Of a stretch of DNA of 64,000 nt, positions 43,775-54,040 are shown one piece after another. The stretch covers positions 806,001 through 870,000 of the forward strand of contig NZ_CP063191.1 in assembly GCF_028609845.1 (NCBI RefSeq). Reading direction: 5' to 3'. The position numbers and the translations under genes were made by a program. Source of the stretch: Corynebacterium heidelbergense (GTDB lineage Bacteria > Actinomycetota > Actinomycetes > Mycobacteriales > Mycobacteriaceae). Within the stretch, counting starts at the first letter, position 1. Each line of letters opens with the position of its first letter. Below the pieces are notes generated by a model, which saw only the letters and a program-made list of their open reading frames with translations, did no database searches and was not told where the DNA came from.

Positions 43775-44770
43775 TTGTCTGAGCAGCACACCCCCGCAGG
43801 TCTTCGACTTCCCCCGCTGGGCCCTGGTTGGGCCGGGGCCCTCATGGGCAGCTCCATCCTCGCTACCCTGCTGGAAGCCCATGCCACGAGCGGGCCGGTG
43901 CTGGAGATCCTGGCCAGGGTGATGCTGGCCGTGGCCACGGCGGTGTTCCTCCTGCTGGCAGTGGGCTTCGCGCGCCACCGCAACCCCCACTTCACGGCTC
44001 CCAACATGCCCGCGTGGGGCATGACGGCGATGGGTGTGCTGGCCATCGGCTCGGCCTACTCGGGCGTGTCAAAGTTCTGGGCTGTCCACACGATCTCGTG
44101 GGCGGTGGGCCTGGTGATGGGCGTGGCCTCCGCGTTGATCTTCCTGCGCTACCTGCTTTCCCGCAAAGCCGGAGCACCTGCCTTCACGTGGGGACTGCCC
44201 CTGGTGGCCCCCATGGTGGCGGCGACCTCGTCCGCCCAACTGGCGAACCACCTAGAGCAGGGTGCCAACGGGCAGTGGATGGTGGATACGCTGCGCATTA
44301 TCGGGTTTGGCTGTTTCCTGCTATCCCTGTCGCTGTCCTTCCCGGTGTTCGCCCGCGTGTATTACGTGGTGTTCAAGGCTGGGCACCTGCCAGTCTCTTT
44401 CGCTACGACCGCGTGGATCCCGCTAGGGGTGTTGGGGCAATCTCCGGTGGCCGCGCACACCCTCGCCCACACCGAGCAGTTGCGGCCCTGGGCCATGGGG
44501 TATTCCGCAGTTGTCCTCCTTATCGCGGTGCCACTGACCGTGTGGGCGATCGTGCAGCACTGGCCCGCAGCATTGGGCCGGCGCGGGGAACGCATGGGCT
44601 ACAACCCCACCTGGTGGGCCTCCACCTTCCCGGTCGGTACCCTTAGCCTGGGCAGTCACACGTTGGCTCAGTCCACCGGTTACCATTTGCTTGACGTTAT
44701 TAGTATCGCAATGCTTCTTATGCTGGTGCTCCACTACGCCTGGGCCGTCGGCGGGTTCCTCAAACGCTAA
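43775..44770 (+). CDS. TDT-family transporter (TehA/SLAC1-like)
   Basis: A 331-residue membrane protein with about ten helices, resembling the tellurite-resistance/dicarboxylate transporter family of anion channels. Family-like segments are GMTAMGVLAIGSAY and TWWASTFPVGTLSLGSH. The start is uncertain: no ATG precedes the first helix apart from an internal one, and TTG 43775 with AGGACG upstream gives the best N-terminus (LSEQHTPAG). It is 53 bases after the RDD gene. The substrate cannot be named. Confidence 0.8.
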   Translation: MSEQHTPAGLRLPPLGPGWAGALMGSSILATLLEAHATSGPVLEILARVMLAVATAVFLLLAVGFARHRNPHFTAPNMPAWGMTAMGVLAIGSAYSGVSKFWAVHTISWAVGLVMGVASALIFLRYLLSRKAGAPAFTWGLPLVAPMVAATSSAQLANHLEQGANGQWMVDTLRIIGFGCFLLSLSLSFPVFARVYYVVFKAGHLPVSFATTAWIPLGVLGQSPVAAHTLAHTEQLRPWAMGYSAVVLLIAVPLTVWAIVQHWPAALGRRGERMGYNPTWWASTFPVGTLSLGSHTLAQSTGYHLLDVISIAMLLMLVLHYAWAVGGFLKR

Positions 44771-44799
44771 CGGCAGCGAGGGTGCCCCGCGCGCCGTTA
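44768..44799 (+). terminator. Hairpin at the end of the TDT transporter gene
   Basis: TAACGGC, which includes the stop codon, pairs with GCCGTTA 18 bases later. No T-tract follows, so it is a weak candidate. Confidence 0.35.
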
Positions 44800-44895
44800 T
44801 CAGTTCCTCCAACTAGGTAAGGGTCTGGCGCCGCAGCGCTCGGGAGTGGGGGAGCCCGCGGGCAAAAGTCATTCCGAAAGGGAGGTTTCTTCAGC

Positions 44896-46266
44896 GTGCC
44901 CAAAGACGACCACGTGAAGGCCGGTACCCCAGAGGTTCATACCCCGGGAGTTTCTTCATCGCAGGGCGCGTCCTCTGCGCCGGCCACGGCGGGCCGGGCC
45001 GCCAGCCAAGGGCCGGGATGGAACGGCAAATCGGGGCCGGGAGTGCTGTCCGTTGGACTGATCTTCGTGGCCGTCATCGTCGCCGCCATCAACCTCCGGG
45101 CCGCCATCGCCTCCCTGGGGCCCGTGTTGCCGGACGTACTCGCCCATTTCGGCGCGGGCGGTTCCCTGGCCGGGGTCATCACCGCCCTCCCCGGGGCCAT
45201 GTTCGCCGTCATGGGCCTGTCCACTGTTCCCCTGGCCCGCCGCATCGGCCTGAGCCGGACCCTCCTGTTGGGTGCCGTAATCACTCTCATCGGCACGGCC
45301 GCCCGCCCGTGGCTGCCGGGGGTGTGGGTGTTCATCGTCCTCACGGGACTCGTCGCCGCCGGCATCGCCATCGGCAACGTCCTGGTCCCCGCCTTCGTGA
45401 AGAAATACGGCGGACGGCACACGGTGACCCTCATGACCGTCTATTCCGCGCTGCTTGGCTTCTCTGGAGCGGTCGGGCCGCTGAGCGCCCTGCTCTTCCA
45501 CGGAGAGAACCGCTGGCAATGGACCCTGTTCATCTGGGCCCTGTTCTGCGGGGTGCAGGTGGCCATCTGGACGGTTGTCGCCCTGCGCACCGGGATGGAT
45601 GCGCCGAAGGCCGCCGATCGGCAGGCGCAAATCGCATCCACCGGACCCGCCGCCACCACTAGCATGTGGCGCTCCCGCACCGCCATCTTCCTCATGCTGT
45701 TTTTCGGCATCCAGTCCATGAACGCCTACACCCAGATGGGCTGGCTCCCCCAGATCTTTCAGGAAAACGGTGTTTCTCCCATGGTGGCCAGCATCGCCTT
45801 GGCCGTGGTGGGCAGCTTCCACGTCCTCGGCGGCACCGTCATGCCCACGGTTATCGACAGGGCCGAGAACTTCGCCATCTACCCCGTAATCTTCGGCGTG
45901 CTCACCGCCGCCGGCTGGGCCGGTATCCTCCTGGCCCCCACCCAGGTACCCCTGCTGTGGGCGGTACTGTTGGGCATGGGTGGATGGTGCTTCCCCACCG
46001 CTATTGCCCTCATCCCCGCCAGAACGCGGGTCTCACTCATCACCGCGCGGTTGTCCGGATTCGTCCAGCCCTACGGGTACATCATCGCCGCGGCGGGGCC
46101 ACTCGTCATCGGCATGATCCACGGCATCACACATAGCTGGACGGCCATTCTGCTGGGACTCATGGCGTTGGCCCTCGTGATGGGAGCCATCGGCGTACGT
46201 GCCTCCCGCAAAACCGTCATCGACGACGAACTCGCGGGCGCCGCCGGGGCCAAGGCACAGCGTTAG
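44896..46266 (+). CDS. MFS transporter of the CynX/NimT type
   Basis: A 456-residue major facilitator with about twelve helices. A polar Ser/Gly/Ala-rich N-terminus of about 45 residues is followed by NLRAAIASLGPVLPDV, the typical first-helix motif of the cyanate/2-nitroimidazole (CynX/NimT) group. GTG 44896 has the strong ribosome site GGGAGG upstream. The next gene is convergent and 14 bases away. The substrate is unknown. Confidence 0.88.
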   Translation: MPKDDHVKAGTPEVHTPGVSSSQGASSAPATAGRAASQGPGWNGKSGPGVLSVGLIFVAVIVAAINLRAAIASLGPVLPDVLAHFGAGGSLAGVITALPGAMFAVMGLSTVPLARRIGLSRTLLLGAVITLIGTAARPWLPGVWVFIVLTGLVAAGIAIGNVLVPAFVKKYGGRHTVTLMTVYSALLGFSGAVGPLSALLFHGENRWQWTLFIWALFCGVQVAIWTVVALRTGMDAPKAADRQAQIASTGPAATTSMWRSRTAIFLMLFFGIQSMNAYTQMGWLPQIFQENGVSPMVASIALAVVGSFHVLGGTVMPTVIDRAENFAIYPVIFGVLTAAGWAGILLAPTQVPLLWAVLLGMGGWCFPTAIALIPARTRVSLITARLSGFVQPYGYIIAAAGPLVIGMIHGITHSWTAILLGLMALALVMGAIGVRASRKTVIDDELAGAAGAKAQR

Positions 46267-46280
46267 ATAACGGAGCGTGG

Positions 46281-46949
46281 TTAGAAAACGGAGCGTGCGG
46301 CCTCCACGAGCAAGGCCACCGCGACAGCGGTGAAGAGCGCGGCGGCACAGGCGTCGATAAGAGGACCGGCCGACAGCAACCGCCGCCGCACCACTTGCGT
46401 GCTCACGCCGAGAGCCAGGGAGCTAAAGAACACAGCCGACAGCGCCACGATGGACCCGGCGTAGAGCACACCCACCCACCACGGGGACCCCAGCGGCATG
46501 ATCGGGGCGATAATTGCCGCGAAAAACAGCACGGCTTTCGGGTTGGACAGGTTGGTGAGGACGCCCTGCCCGTAGGCACCCGGAAGTGTCGGCAGAGTGG
46601 CCAAATCCGTCCACCCCTGCGCTTCTTGCCCGTCCCCATCCTGCCGGCGGGCTTGCTCGGCCCAACCGGTCCGGGCGGCCTGCACCAGGGAATAGGCCAT
46701 GTAGGCCAGCCACGCCGAGCCGAGGAGCTGAATGGCCAGGAGAATGGACGGGTACGTGCGCAGCACAATCGCGGCGCCCGAGACCGAGAGCCCGGTCCAC
46801 ACGATCAACGCAGAGGCGATCCCCAAGGCCGCAGCCACTGCATGCGCGCGGGAGCGGGAGGCCAACCGCAGGACCAAAAATGTATCCGGGCCCGGGGTAG
46901 CCATCCCCGCTAAGCACAGGCCCAGAACCGAGAAGAGCGAACCCAGCAC
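46281..46949 (-). CDS. LysE/RhtB-family amino acid exporter
   Basis: A 222-residue membrane protein with about six helices. The N-terminal MATPGPDTFLVLRLASRSR and LTNLSNPKAVLFFAAI are diagnostic for the LysE/RhtB superfamily, which exports amino acids. A polar loop of about 35 residues lies between the third and fourth helices. The GTG start directly follows the stop codon of the DUF4191 gene (TAA then GTG), implying translational coupling. The exported amino acid is unknown. Confidence 0.88.
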   Translation of the reverse strand: MLGSLFSVLGLCLAGMATPGPDTFLVLRLASRSRAHAVAAALGIASALIVWTGLSVSGAAIVLRTYPSILLAIQLLGSAWLAYMAYSLVQAARTGWAEQARRQDGDGQEAQGWTDLATLPTLPGAYGQGVLTNLSNPKAVLFFAAIIAPIMPLGSPWWVGVLYAGSIVALSAVFFSSLALGVSTQVVRRRLLSAGPLIDACAAALFTAVAVALLVEAARSVF

Positions 46950-47729
46950 TTACTTCTTGCCGCGATTAGCTGCCCGTCGGGCCCGCCGGTTCATCCCCGC
47001 CATCTGGCCCCCCTTGGCGCCGCGGGGGAGCGGCCCCTTCGGCAGGGCGTTCTGCGGGCTCGTGCGCCGGGTGATGGATTCCACGCGGCTGTTCAGCGCA
47101 TCCACCTCGCTCTTCTTGATGTTTCGGGGCAAGCGCATGAGGTGGCGCTGGAGCTTCTTGACCGGCACCTGGCCCTCCGCGTCGCCGACGACCACCTCGT
47201 ACACCGGGGTGTCCCCCAGAATGCGCGACAGGCGCTTCCGCTCCTGGCCCATCAGTTGCTTGACCCGGTGGGGGCTGCCTTCTCCGACGAGGACCACACC
47301 GGGGCAGCCCACGACTCGGTGCACGGCGTCCATGTGGGTGTTGCTCGCCACGCCCGGCTGGCTAATCCACTTCATCCCCGCCCCATCGCGCAGGTTGGAC
47401 AGAGCCCACGCGGCTGCCCCGGATTCCCCCTCGATCTGGTCGTATACCCCCGATTGCAGGCGGCGGCTGAACACCCAGAAGGCGGCCATCGCGCCCAGCA
47501 GGATGCCGATGATGAGGTTGAAGATCCAGCTTCCGAACACGAGGGAGAGCAACAGCAGCAACACCACGGGCACCAGGAAGGCCAGAACCATGTAGGGGAT
47601 GAGTTTCTTATCCCGCTTGCGCTGCAACTGGAAGGCCTGGCGCAGTTGGCTGAACGTCTGCTTGCGCTTAGCGCGCTTCGCCGCGCGCTCGGCCTTCTTG
47701 TTCTCCTTGACCCGGATGTCTTTCGCCAT
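46950..47729 (-). CDS. DUF4191 membrane protein
   Basis: A 259-residue protein of an actinobacterial family found next to lipA (Rv2219-like). A very basic N-terminus (about 1-43) precedes two adjacent membrane helices (about 44-90), and a cytoplasmic domain follows with GVVLVGEGSPHRVKQLM and a basic C-terminal tail. The role is not established. It is 39 bases downstream of lipA on the same strand and coupled to the exporter gene. Confidence 0.86.
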   Translation of the reverse strand: MAKDIRVKENKKAERAAKRAKRKQTFSQLRQAFQLQRKRDKKLIPYMVLAFLVPVVLLLLLSLVFGSWIFNLIIGILLGAMAAFWVFSRRLQSGVYDQIEGESGAAAWALSNLRDGAGMKWISQPGVASNTHMDAVHRVVGCPGVVLVGEGSPHRVKQLMGQERKRLSRILGDTPVYEVVVGDAEGQVPVKKLQRHLMRLPRNIKKSEVDALNSRVESITRRTSPQNALPKGPLPRGAKGGQMAGMNRRARRAANRGKK

Positions 47730-47768
47730 GCCCCCCAGGATAGAACATGGGCCGACCGGCCCCGTGAG

Positions 47769-48818
47769 CTAGCCGACGCGGCTGGCGACGGGGGTGTCCT
47801 GCGACTCGCCGTACTTGTGCAGCAGGCTCTTCGCCTCCTGGGCGGTGGAGCCGTCCAGCGCGTCCTCCAGGTGGGAGAGGTTTGGCGGCACGGCCTCGCC
47901 GCGGGCCTTCTTGGCCTGGACGAACAGGCGCCCAGCGCGGTAGGAGGATCGCACCAGCGGCCCGCTCATCACGGCGTTGAAGCCCATCTCGTAGGCGGCC
48001 TCGGAGTAGGCCAGGAATTCTTCCGGCTTGACCCACCGCTCGATGGGGTGGTGCATCGGGGTCGGGCGCAGGTATTGGGTGATGGTGAGGATGTCCGTGC
48101 CCGCCGCGTAGAGGTCTCGCATTGCGGCCAGCACCTCCTCCTTTTCCTCCCCCATGCCCAGGATGAGGTTGGACTTCGTGACCAGCCCGTAGTCGTGGGC
48201 CGCCTGGAGGACTTCCAAGGAGCGGCCATATTTGAAGGCTGGACGGATGCGCTTGAAGATGCGCGGGACGGTCTCCACGTTGTGGGCGAAGACCTCCGGT
48301 TGGGCGTCGAAGACGATCTTCAGCAGCTCCGGACGGTTGGAGAAGTCCGGGGTGAGATTCTCCACTCCCGTGTTCGGATTGAGCTCGTGGATCTTGCGAA
48401 CGACCTCCGCGTACAGCCACGCCCCCTCGTCGTCTAGGTCATCGCGCGTTACGCCGGTGATCGTGGCGTAACGCAGACCCATTTCGGCGACGGATTCCGC
48501 CACGCGGCGCGGTTCGTCCACATCCAGGGGGGAGGGCTTGCCCGACTTGATCTGGCAGAAGTCGCAGCGGCGGGAGCAGGTATCCCCGCCGATGAGGAAG
48601 GTCGCCTCGCGGTCCTCCCAGCATTCGTGAATGTTGGGGCAACCGGCTTCCTGGCACACGGTGTGCAGGCCGGCCCCGGCGACGCGATTGCGCATTTCCC
48701 GATATTCCGGGCCCATTTTCGCACTGGTGCGGATCCACCGGGGTTTGGCCTCAATGGGGGTCTGAGAGTTCTTCGCTTCGATCCGAAGCAGTCGTCGTCC
48801 CTCGGGATTGACAGTCAT
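47769..48818 (-). CDS. lipA: Lipoyl synthase
   Basis: Inserts two sulfur atoms into the octanoyl group on lipoyl domains, using radical SAM chemistry. It has 349 residues. The auxiliary Fe-S cluster Cys are in [13 protein letters not shown] and the radical SAM Cys in CSRRCDFC; the [11 protein letters not shown] near the end contains the conserved Ser ligand. The Met at 48818 starts the family sequence. It is downstream of lipB, and its targets include the lipoyl domains of the nearby aceF product. Confidence 0.97.
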   Translation of the reverse strand: MTVNPEGRRLLRIEAKNSQTPIEAKPRWIRTSAKMGPEYREMRNRVAGAGLHTVCQEAGCPNIHECWEDREATFLIGGDTCSRRCDFCQIKSGKPSPLDVDEPRRVAESVAEMGLRYATITGVTRDDLDDEGAWLYAEVVRKIHELNPNTGVENLTPDFSNRPELLKIVFDAQPEVFAHNVETVPRIFKRIRPAFKYGRSLEVLQAAHDYGLVTKSNLILGMGEEKEEVLAAMRDLYAAGTDILTITQYLRPTPMHHPIERWVKPEEFLAYSEAAYEMGFNAVMSGPLVRSSYRAGRLFVQAKKARGEAVPPNLSHLEDALDGSTAQEAKSLLHKYGESQDTPVASRVG

Positions 48819-48885
48819 GGCTCCCACCCTACGCCGCCTGTCCAATCGCCCATCTGTGGCCAGTCACCCTGGGATGCCGGGGCCT

Positions 48886-49650
48886 TTACTGCTGCTGTGG
48901 GGCGGTCTGTTCCACCGGGAGCGTTCCGTCCAGGGCCGCTTCGATGTTCTGGGCCAGATTCTTTCGGACGCCCGCAACCCCTACGCGGTGACCCAGTTCC
49001 GCCGTGAGGCTAGTCACCCCGGCATCAGCCAGGCCGCAGGGCACGATGGTCTCGTAGGCCGCTAAGGAGTTGTCGCAGTTTAGTGCGATGCCGTGCATCG
49101 CGACCCCCCGGGTGACCCGGATGCCGATGGCGGCGATTTTCCGGTCGATGGCACGCCCACCGGGGTTCGAGCCGGTGGCAGTGCCCGTGTTGCTGGCAGC
49201 CCCCTGGCTGCCGTCGCTGCCCGTGCCACGAAGCCACACCCCTGAGCGCCCGTCGATGCGGCAGGTCCCCGTCAGGCCTGCATCGGCGCACGTTTGCATT
49301 AGCGCCTGTTCGAGGCGGCGAACGTAGTCCACCACATCGATGGGATTCGCCAAGGCAATGATGGGGTAGGCGACGAGTTGGCCGGGGCCGTGCCAGGTGA
49401 TGCGGCCGCCGCGATCGACATCGACGACGGGGGTATCCCCGGCGGGGCGGTCCTCCGGCTGGGTTCGTTTTCCGGCCGTGTAGGTCGACGGGTGCTCCAG
49501 CAGCAGCAACTGGTCGGCAATCTCCCCGCGCGCCCGGGCTGCGGCAAGGTCGGCTTGGCGCTGCCACATTGCCGCGTAGTCCTCGCAGCCGAGGTGGTGG
49601 ATCTCAATGGGATCCGAGGATGCCCGGATCCCAGCCTGCTGGAAACCCAT
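48886..49650 (-). CDS. lipB: Octanoyl-[ACP]:protein octanoyltransferase
   Basis: Transfers octanoyl groups from acyl carrier protein to lipoyl-domain lysines, the step before LipA. It has 254 residues; the family signature [17 protein letters not shown] lies at about 80-96, and the catalytic Cys/Lys pair is in KIAAIGIRV and IVPCGL. A Gly/Ser/Thr/Asn-rich insertion of about 25 residues (near 140-165) sits before the catalytic Lys. ATG 49650 is eight bases after the aceF stop, so aceF-lipB-lipA is probably one operon. Confidence 0.95.
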   Translation of the reverse strand: MGFQQAGIRASSDPIEIHHLGCEDYAAMWQRQADLAAARARGEIADQLLLLEHPSTYTAGKRTQPEDRPAGDTPVVDVDRGGRITWHGPGQLVAYPIIALANPIDVVDYVRRLEQALMQTCADAGLTGTCRIDGRSGVWLRGTGSDGSQGAASNTGTATGSNPGGRAIDRKIAAIGIRVTRGVAMHGIALNCDNSLAAYETIVPCGLADAGVTSLTAELGHRVGVAGVRKNLAQNIEAALDGTLPVEQTAPQQQ

Positions 49651-49658
49651 CTGCCCGC

Positions 49659-52025
49659 TTAGAGCTCCAGATCCGCTTCGAAATCGGCGGTTTCCAGGCG
49701 ATCCCGCACGGTGGTCATAAACCGCCCGGCGTCGGCACCGTCGAAGACCTGGTGATCGTAGGTCAGGGGCAGTTGCACGATCTGGCGAATGGCGATGGCG
49801 TCCGCGCCGTCCTCGTTGAGCACCACGGGACGCTTGACGATGGCCCCGGTGCCCACCATGCCCGCCTGCGGCGGGACCAGGATGGGGGTATCGGTCAGGG
49901 CGCCTTCGGATCCGATGTTGGTGATGGTGAAGGTGCCGCCGCGCAGATCATCCGGGCGCAGCTTCTTGCTGCGTGCGCGGTCCGCAATGTCCACGATGGC
50001 CTTCGCCAGCTCCGGCAGGGTCATCTTGTCCGCATTGTGGATCACGGGGGAGAGAAGGCCCTGCTCGGTGTCCACGGCGATGCCCAGGTGAACTTCGCCG
50101 TGGTAGGTCATCTCCTTTGTCTCCGCGTTGTAGGACGCGTTGACGTTGGGGTGGGAGACCAGGGCCTCCACGATGGCCTTGGCGAAGAAGGGCAGGTAGG
50201 TCAGGTGCACACCGTGCTTGTCGGCGAAGGCCTTCTTCGAGCGCGAACGCAGCTCCGCGACACGGGTCATGTCCACCTCGTGGACCTGGGTGAGCTGGGC
50301 AGTCGCCCGCAGCGAATCCAAGGTGGTCTTGGCGGTGATCTGCCGGATCCGGTTGACCTTGATGGTCTTGCCGCGCAGTTCCTGCTTGGCTGGATCCACC
50401 TTCTTCGTGGAGGCACGGGGTCCCGCCGCGGAGGTGGACTGGGGAGCGGACTCCTCCACCTGGCCGTCGATCGAGGTGGCCCCATCCGGGGTGTCCCCGG
50501 CGGCGGCGAGCACATCCTGCTTGCGGATGCGTCCGCCCACGCCCGTGCCGGTCACTGTGGAGAGGTCCACGCCGTGCTTGTCGGCGAGCTTGCGCACGAG
50601 CGGCGTGACGTACGGCAGGTTGTGGTGGTCCTGCGGGGCCTCGCCCTGGCTGTCGCCCTTGTCGCCGGATGGAGTCTCGCTGGCCACGGCCTCGTCGTCC
50701 GAAGTCTCGGCCGGTTGCGCGGCGGAGGAATCGGCCGCTCCGCTAGCAGCCTTACCGGAATCCTCGACTTCCCCACCGGACTGTTCGTCGGCACTGCCCT
50801 GGGTGCTCTTCGGGGAGCTGTCGGCCTCGTCTGCAGAGGTATCGTCGGCCGCAGAATCTGCCTGGGGTTCCTGCTTGGCGGCGTTGGGGTCGCCGATGCG
50901 GGCGATGACGGCTCCGACGTCGACGGTGTCGTCCTCTTCGGCGAGGATCTCGACGAGGGTGCCTTCGATGGCCGAGGGGACTTCGGTGTCGACCTTGTCC
51001 GTGGAGACTTCTAGGAGGGGTTCGTCGACCTTGACGGTGTCTCCGACCTGCTTGAGCCAGGAGGTGATGGTGCCTTCGGTGACGGATTCGCCGAGCTCCG
51101 GCATCTTTACGTCCTCCGCCTCACCGGACCCACCGGAGGCGCTCCCACCCGTGCTGCTACCAGCAGAGCCGGACTCGGACTGGCTGTGGCGCTCGGCGTC
51201 CTCCTCCGCAGAGGTATCAGCCGCAGCGGCACCGGGGGAATTAGGCTGAGCGCCGACGCCAGCGTCCCCCTTGGGGTTATCGGCGGCATCACTGCGCTGT
51301 GCAGCACCGTCAGCCTCATCTTGCGGGGAGCTCGTCGTCGCTGCGGAGCCGGAGCCCTCCGAGGATCCGCCCGTGGCGGCGCTGGGGTCGCCGATGCGGG
51401 CGATGACAGCTCCGACGTCGACGGTGTCGTCCTCCTCGGCGAGGATCTCGACGAGGGTGCCTTCGATGGGCGAGGGGACTTCGGTGTCGACCTTGTCCGT
51501 GGAGACTTCTAGGAGGGGTTCGTCGACCTTGACGGTGTCTCCGACCTGCTTGAGCCAGGAGGTGATGGTGCCTTCGGTGACGGATTCGCCGAGCTCCGGC
51601 ATCTTTACGTCCTCCGCCTCACCGGACCCACCAGAGGCGCTCCCACCCGTGCTGCTACCCGCGGAGTCCCCGCCGGCGGGAGCTTGGGCAGCCTCGTCGG
51701 ATGCATCATCGGCGCTGTCTTGGGTGGCGTCCGACTGAGAATCACCGGCCCCCTCGGCAGAGTCGCCGCCCTCACTGGGCTGCTCACCCTCCTCGCCGAT
51801 TTCGGCAATGACCGCTCCAACATCCACGGTTTCGTCCTCCTCAGCCAAGATCTTCAGCAAAACCCCGGCGACGGGGGAGGGAACCTCGGTATCTACCTTA
51901 TCCGTGGACACCTCCAGCAGCGGCTCGTCCACCGCGACCGTGTCACCGACCTTCTTCAGCCATTGGGTTACGGTTCCCTCGGTTACGGACTCGCCCAGCG
52001 TGGGCATCTCGACGGAGTGCGCCAT
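49659..52025 (-). CDS. aceF: Pyruvate dehydrogenase E2 (dihydrolipoamide acyltransferase), three lipoyl domains
   Basis: Core acyltransferase of the pyruvate dehydrogenase complex, 788 residues. Three N-terminal lipoyl domains each carry the lipoylated Lys in [13 protein letters not shown], joined by acidic Ser/Ala/Gly linkers. A peripheral-subunit-binding domain follows ([17 protein letters not shown]), then the catalytic domain with the active-site segment [20 protein letters not shown] precedes ATG 52025. Lipoyl domains two and three are nearly identical at DNA level. In this genus the 2-oxoglutarate E2 domain is usually fused to OdhA, so this E2 is assigned to pyruvate; the protein has also been named SucB. 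Confidence 0.93.
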   Translation of the reverse strand: MAHSVEMPTLGESVTEGTVTQWLKKVGDTVAVDEPLLEVSTDKVDTEVPSPVAGVLLKILAEEDETVDVGAVIAEIGEEGEQPSEGGDSAEGAGDSQSDATQDSADDASDEAAQAPAGGDSAGSSTGGSASGGSGEAEDVKMPELGESVTEGTITSWLKQVGDTVKVDEPLLEVSTDKVDTEVPSPIEGTLVEILAEEDDTVDVGAVIARIGDPSAATGGSSEGSGSAATTSSPQDEADGAAQRSDAADNPKGDAGVGAQPNSPGAAAADTSAEEDAERHSQSESGSAGSSTGGSASGGSGEAEDVKMPELGESVTEGTITSWLKQVGDTVKVDEPLLEVSTDKVDTEVPSAIEGTLVEILAEEDDTVDVGAVIARIGDPNAAKQEPQADSAADDTSADEADSSPKSTQGSADEQSGGEVEDSGKAASGAADSSAAQPAETSDDEAVASETPSGDKGDSQGEAPQDHHNLPYVTPLVRKLADKHGVDLSTVTGTGVGGRIRKQDVLAAAGDTPDGATSIDGQVEESAPQSTSAAGPRASTKKVDPAKQELRGKTIKVNRIRQITAKTTLDSLRATAQLTQVHEVDMTRVAELRSRSKKAFADKHGVHLTYLPFFAKAIVEALVSHPNVNASYNAETKEMTYHGEVHLGIAVDTEQGLLSPVIHNADKMTLPELAKAIVDIADRARSKKLRPDDLRGGTFTITNIGSEGALTDTPILVPPQAGMVGTGAIVKRPVVLNEDGADAIAIRQIVQLPLTYDHQVFDGADAGRFMTTVRDRLETADFEADLEL
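50877..51161 (-). repeat. Near-identical direct repeat, copy 1 (lipoyl domain 3 of aceF)
   Basis: A 285-base unit repeated 498 bases away at 51375-51659 with about five differences. It encodes a lipoyl domain plus the start of its linker. The in-frame spacing (166 codons) would let recombination remove or add one domain without a frameshift. Confidence 0.92.
51375..51659 (-). repeat. Near-identical direct repeat, copy 2 (lipoyl domain 2 of aceF)
   Basis: The partner of the repeat at 50877-51161, about 98 percent identical over 285 bases. The first lipoyl domain (51790-52020) is clearly more diverged, so the pair arose by recent duplication or gene conversion. Confidence 0.92.
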
Positions 52026-52188
52026 GGTGTTGAAACTCCTTGTAAAAGTAACGCTTGTGAAGTTACTCACCCGACCAATCGGGCTTGTCTGTGCTGATAC
52101 TACCCGCATCCCCCAGCCGACCCCGGGGGATGCGGGTGAAAAGGCCCCACGGTGGGGAGGGGCGACCCCTGCCGCGGCCAGCGCGCGG

Positions 52189-53778
52189 CTATTCGCCGCG
52201 GGCCAGGGCCTCGCAGGTGGCGATGATGGTGCGCACGGGAACGCCGGTTGCCCGCTTCGGGGTGTAACCGTGGGCCGCACCCGTGTTGTACGCCGGGCCC
52301 GCCACATCCATGTGCACCCACTGGATGCCGTCCGCGACGAAGTGCGAAAGGTAATGACCCGCGACGGACATTCCGCCCCACCGGTTCTTCGAAATGTTCT
52401 GCAGATCCGCCACGTCCGACTTCAGGGCCTCCCCAAGCTCGATCGGTAGCGGCATCGCCCAGCCGTTTTCGCCGATATCCTGCGAGATGGCGGCGACCTT
52501 GTCCCGGAAGGCGATGGAACCCATGATTCCGGGCGTGCGGTTGCCCAGCGCGACGATCTGCGCGCCGGTGAGAGTGGCTGTCTCAATAAGGAAATCGGGT
52601 TCATCCTCACACGCGCGGGCAATGGCGTCCCCCAGAATCAATCGGCCCTCGGCGTCCGTGTTGAGCACCTCCACCGTGGTTCCGCCGTAGTGCCGCAGCA
52701 CGTCACCCGGGCGGATGGCGTTGTCCCCGGGCATGTTCTCTGCCATGGGGACGGTAGTGGTAACTCGCAGCGGCAGACCGAGTTCCGCGATGGCCAGCGT
52801 GGCCGCAATGACGGCCGCCGAACCACCCATGTCGGAAATCATGTCCCACATGTTTTGGGCCGGCTTGATGGAGATCCCACCGGTATCGAAAGTTACGCCC
52901 TTGCCCACCAGGGCGACATGCGGCACGTCGTCGCCGCTGTCCGGGGTGTAGCTCAGCCGCAGAAGACGGGGCGGGCGCGCGGAGCCCTGACCCACCCCAA
53001 GGATGCCGCCGAAGCCCTGCTTTGCGAGCTGCGTTTCATCCAGAATCTCGACTGCCAGGCCGCCGCGCTCGGCGAGTGCGCGGGCGATGTTGGCATAGGA
53101 CTCCGGGTACAGCGTGTTGGCGGGAGTATTCACCAGATCGCGGGCCAGGCAGACGGCCCTGACGATCGCGTCCACGTGCCGCTGGGCCTCGGGGGGCGCG
53201 TCGGGGCACAGGACCGTGATTTCGGTGCGGGTCGCATCTGCCCCGTCCGTGCTAATCGGGGCAGTGTCCGTTTCCGCGGATCCCTCGGTGGCGGGGCTGC
53301 GCTGCCCCCGGTAGTCGTAGCCGCCCAGGGCGTGGCCCAGTGCCGCCGCCTCCGCCCCCAGCATGCCCAGGGTGGACAGGACCCGCCGGTCGGACTTCAC
53401 CTTGCGCGCAACCACCCCGGCTGCTTCCCGGACATCCTCCTCGTCCACATCCTCCGCATCGCCCAACCCCACCGCGATGATCCGGCGGGCGGCGAAGCCC
53501 CCCTGCGAGGCGGAGTCGAACACTCCGGGCACCGTGGTGATCTCCTCCCGTTCCCCCTTCGCCCCCACGGAAACCAGCCACTTCCACAGGGCTATCTCCT
53601 GGTCCTGGCTCAACAACCCCGCTGGGGACCCCGCGAGCTCGATGCCGGTCTCACCGGTGAACACGGGGACAATGAGGGTGTCCACCTCGCCGCCAGCCGC
53701 GATGGCCTCCGGATCCTCGGCCAGGGTGACGGTCGGGGTGGTGCCACGAGCGGGGAGTTCTGCGGTGGGTTCTGTCAT
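52189..53778 (-). CDS. pepA: Leucyl aminopeptidase (M17)
   Basis: A cytoplasmic two-metal aminopeptidase of 529 residues. Metal ligands and catalytic residues lie in [14 protein letters not shown] and [12 protein letters not shown], with the Asp in DMGGSAAV, all standard for family M17. The N-terminal domain (about 1-190) includes a polar insertion near 165-185. AAAGGACC precedes ATG 53778, although the frame continues upstream. It is convergent-free: the divergent neighbour is ilvE. Confidence 0.96.
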   Translation of the reverse strand: MTEPTAELPARGTTPTVTLAEDPEAIAAGGEVDTLIVPVFTGETGIELAGSPAGLLSQDQEIALWKWLVSVGAKGEREEITTVPGVFDSASQGGFAARRIIAVGLGDAEDVDEEDVREAAGVVARKVKSDRRVLSTLGMLGAEAAALGHALGGYDYRGQRSPATEGSAETDTAPISTDGADATRTEITVLCPDAPPEAQRHVDAIVRAVCLARDLVNTPANTLYPESYANIARALAERGGLAVEILDETQLAKQGFGGILGVGQGSARPPRLLRLSYTPDSGDDVPHVALVGKGVTFDTGGISIKPAQNMWDMISDMGGSAAVIAATLAIAELGLPLRVTTTVPMAENMPGDNAIRPGDVLRHYGGTTVEVLNTDAEGRLILGDAIARACEDEPDFLIETATLTGAQIVALGNRTPGIMGSIAFRDKVAAISQDIGENGWAMPLPIELGEALKSDVADLQNISKNRWGGMSVAGHYLSHFVADGIQWVHMDVAGPAYNTGAAHGYTPKRATGVPVRTIIATCEALARGE

Positions 53779-54040
53779 GGGATTCGAGGTCCTTTCGGTC
53801 AAGTGGCGTTGCGGACGGCTAGGACGGCACAACCTGGCCATGTGCGCGCCTGCCCGAGCGCTGTGCTGTTCTCGCTTCCTTCTTACTCTGCCCTACTACT
53901 GCCGTGCCGTGTCCGGCCGCCCAATGGGAGCTTCTCCGACCGCCCCGGCCGCCACGCTACGGCCCGCGCCCGAGGGCCATGCCGGGCACCACCTCAAAGG
54001 CCCCCACCGTGTGACGGCAGCCGGGGCCACAGGCGTTAAC

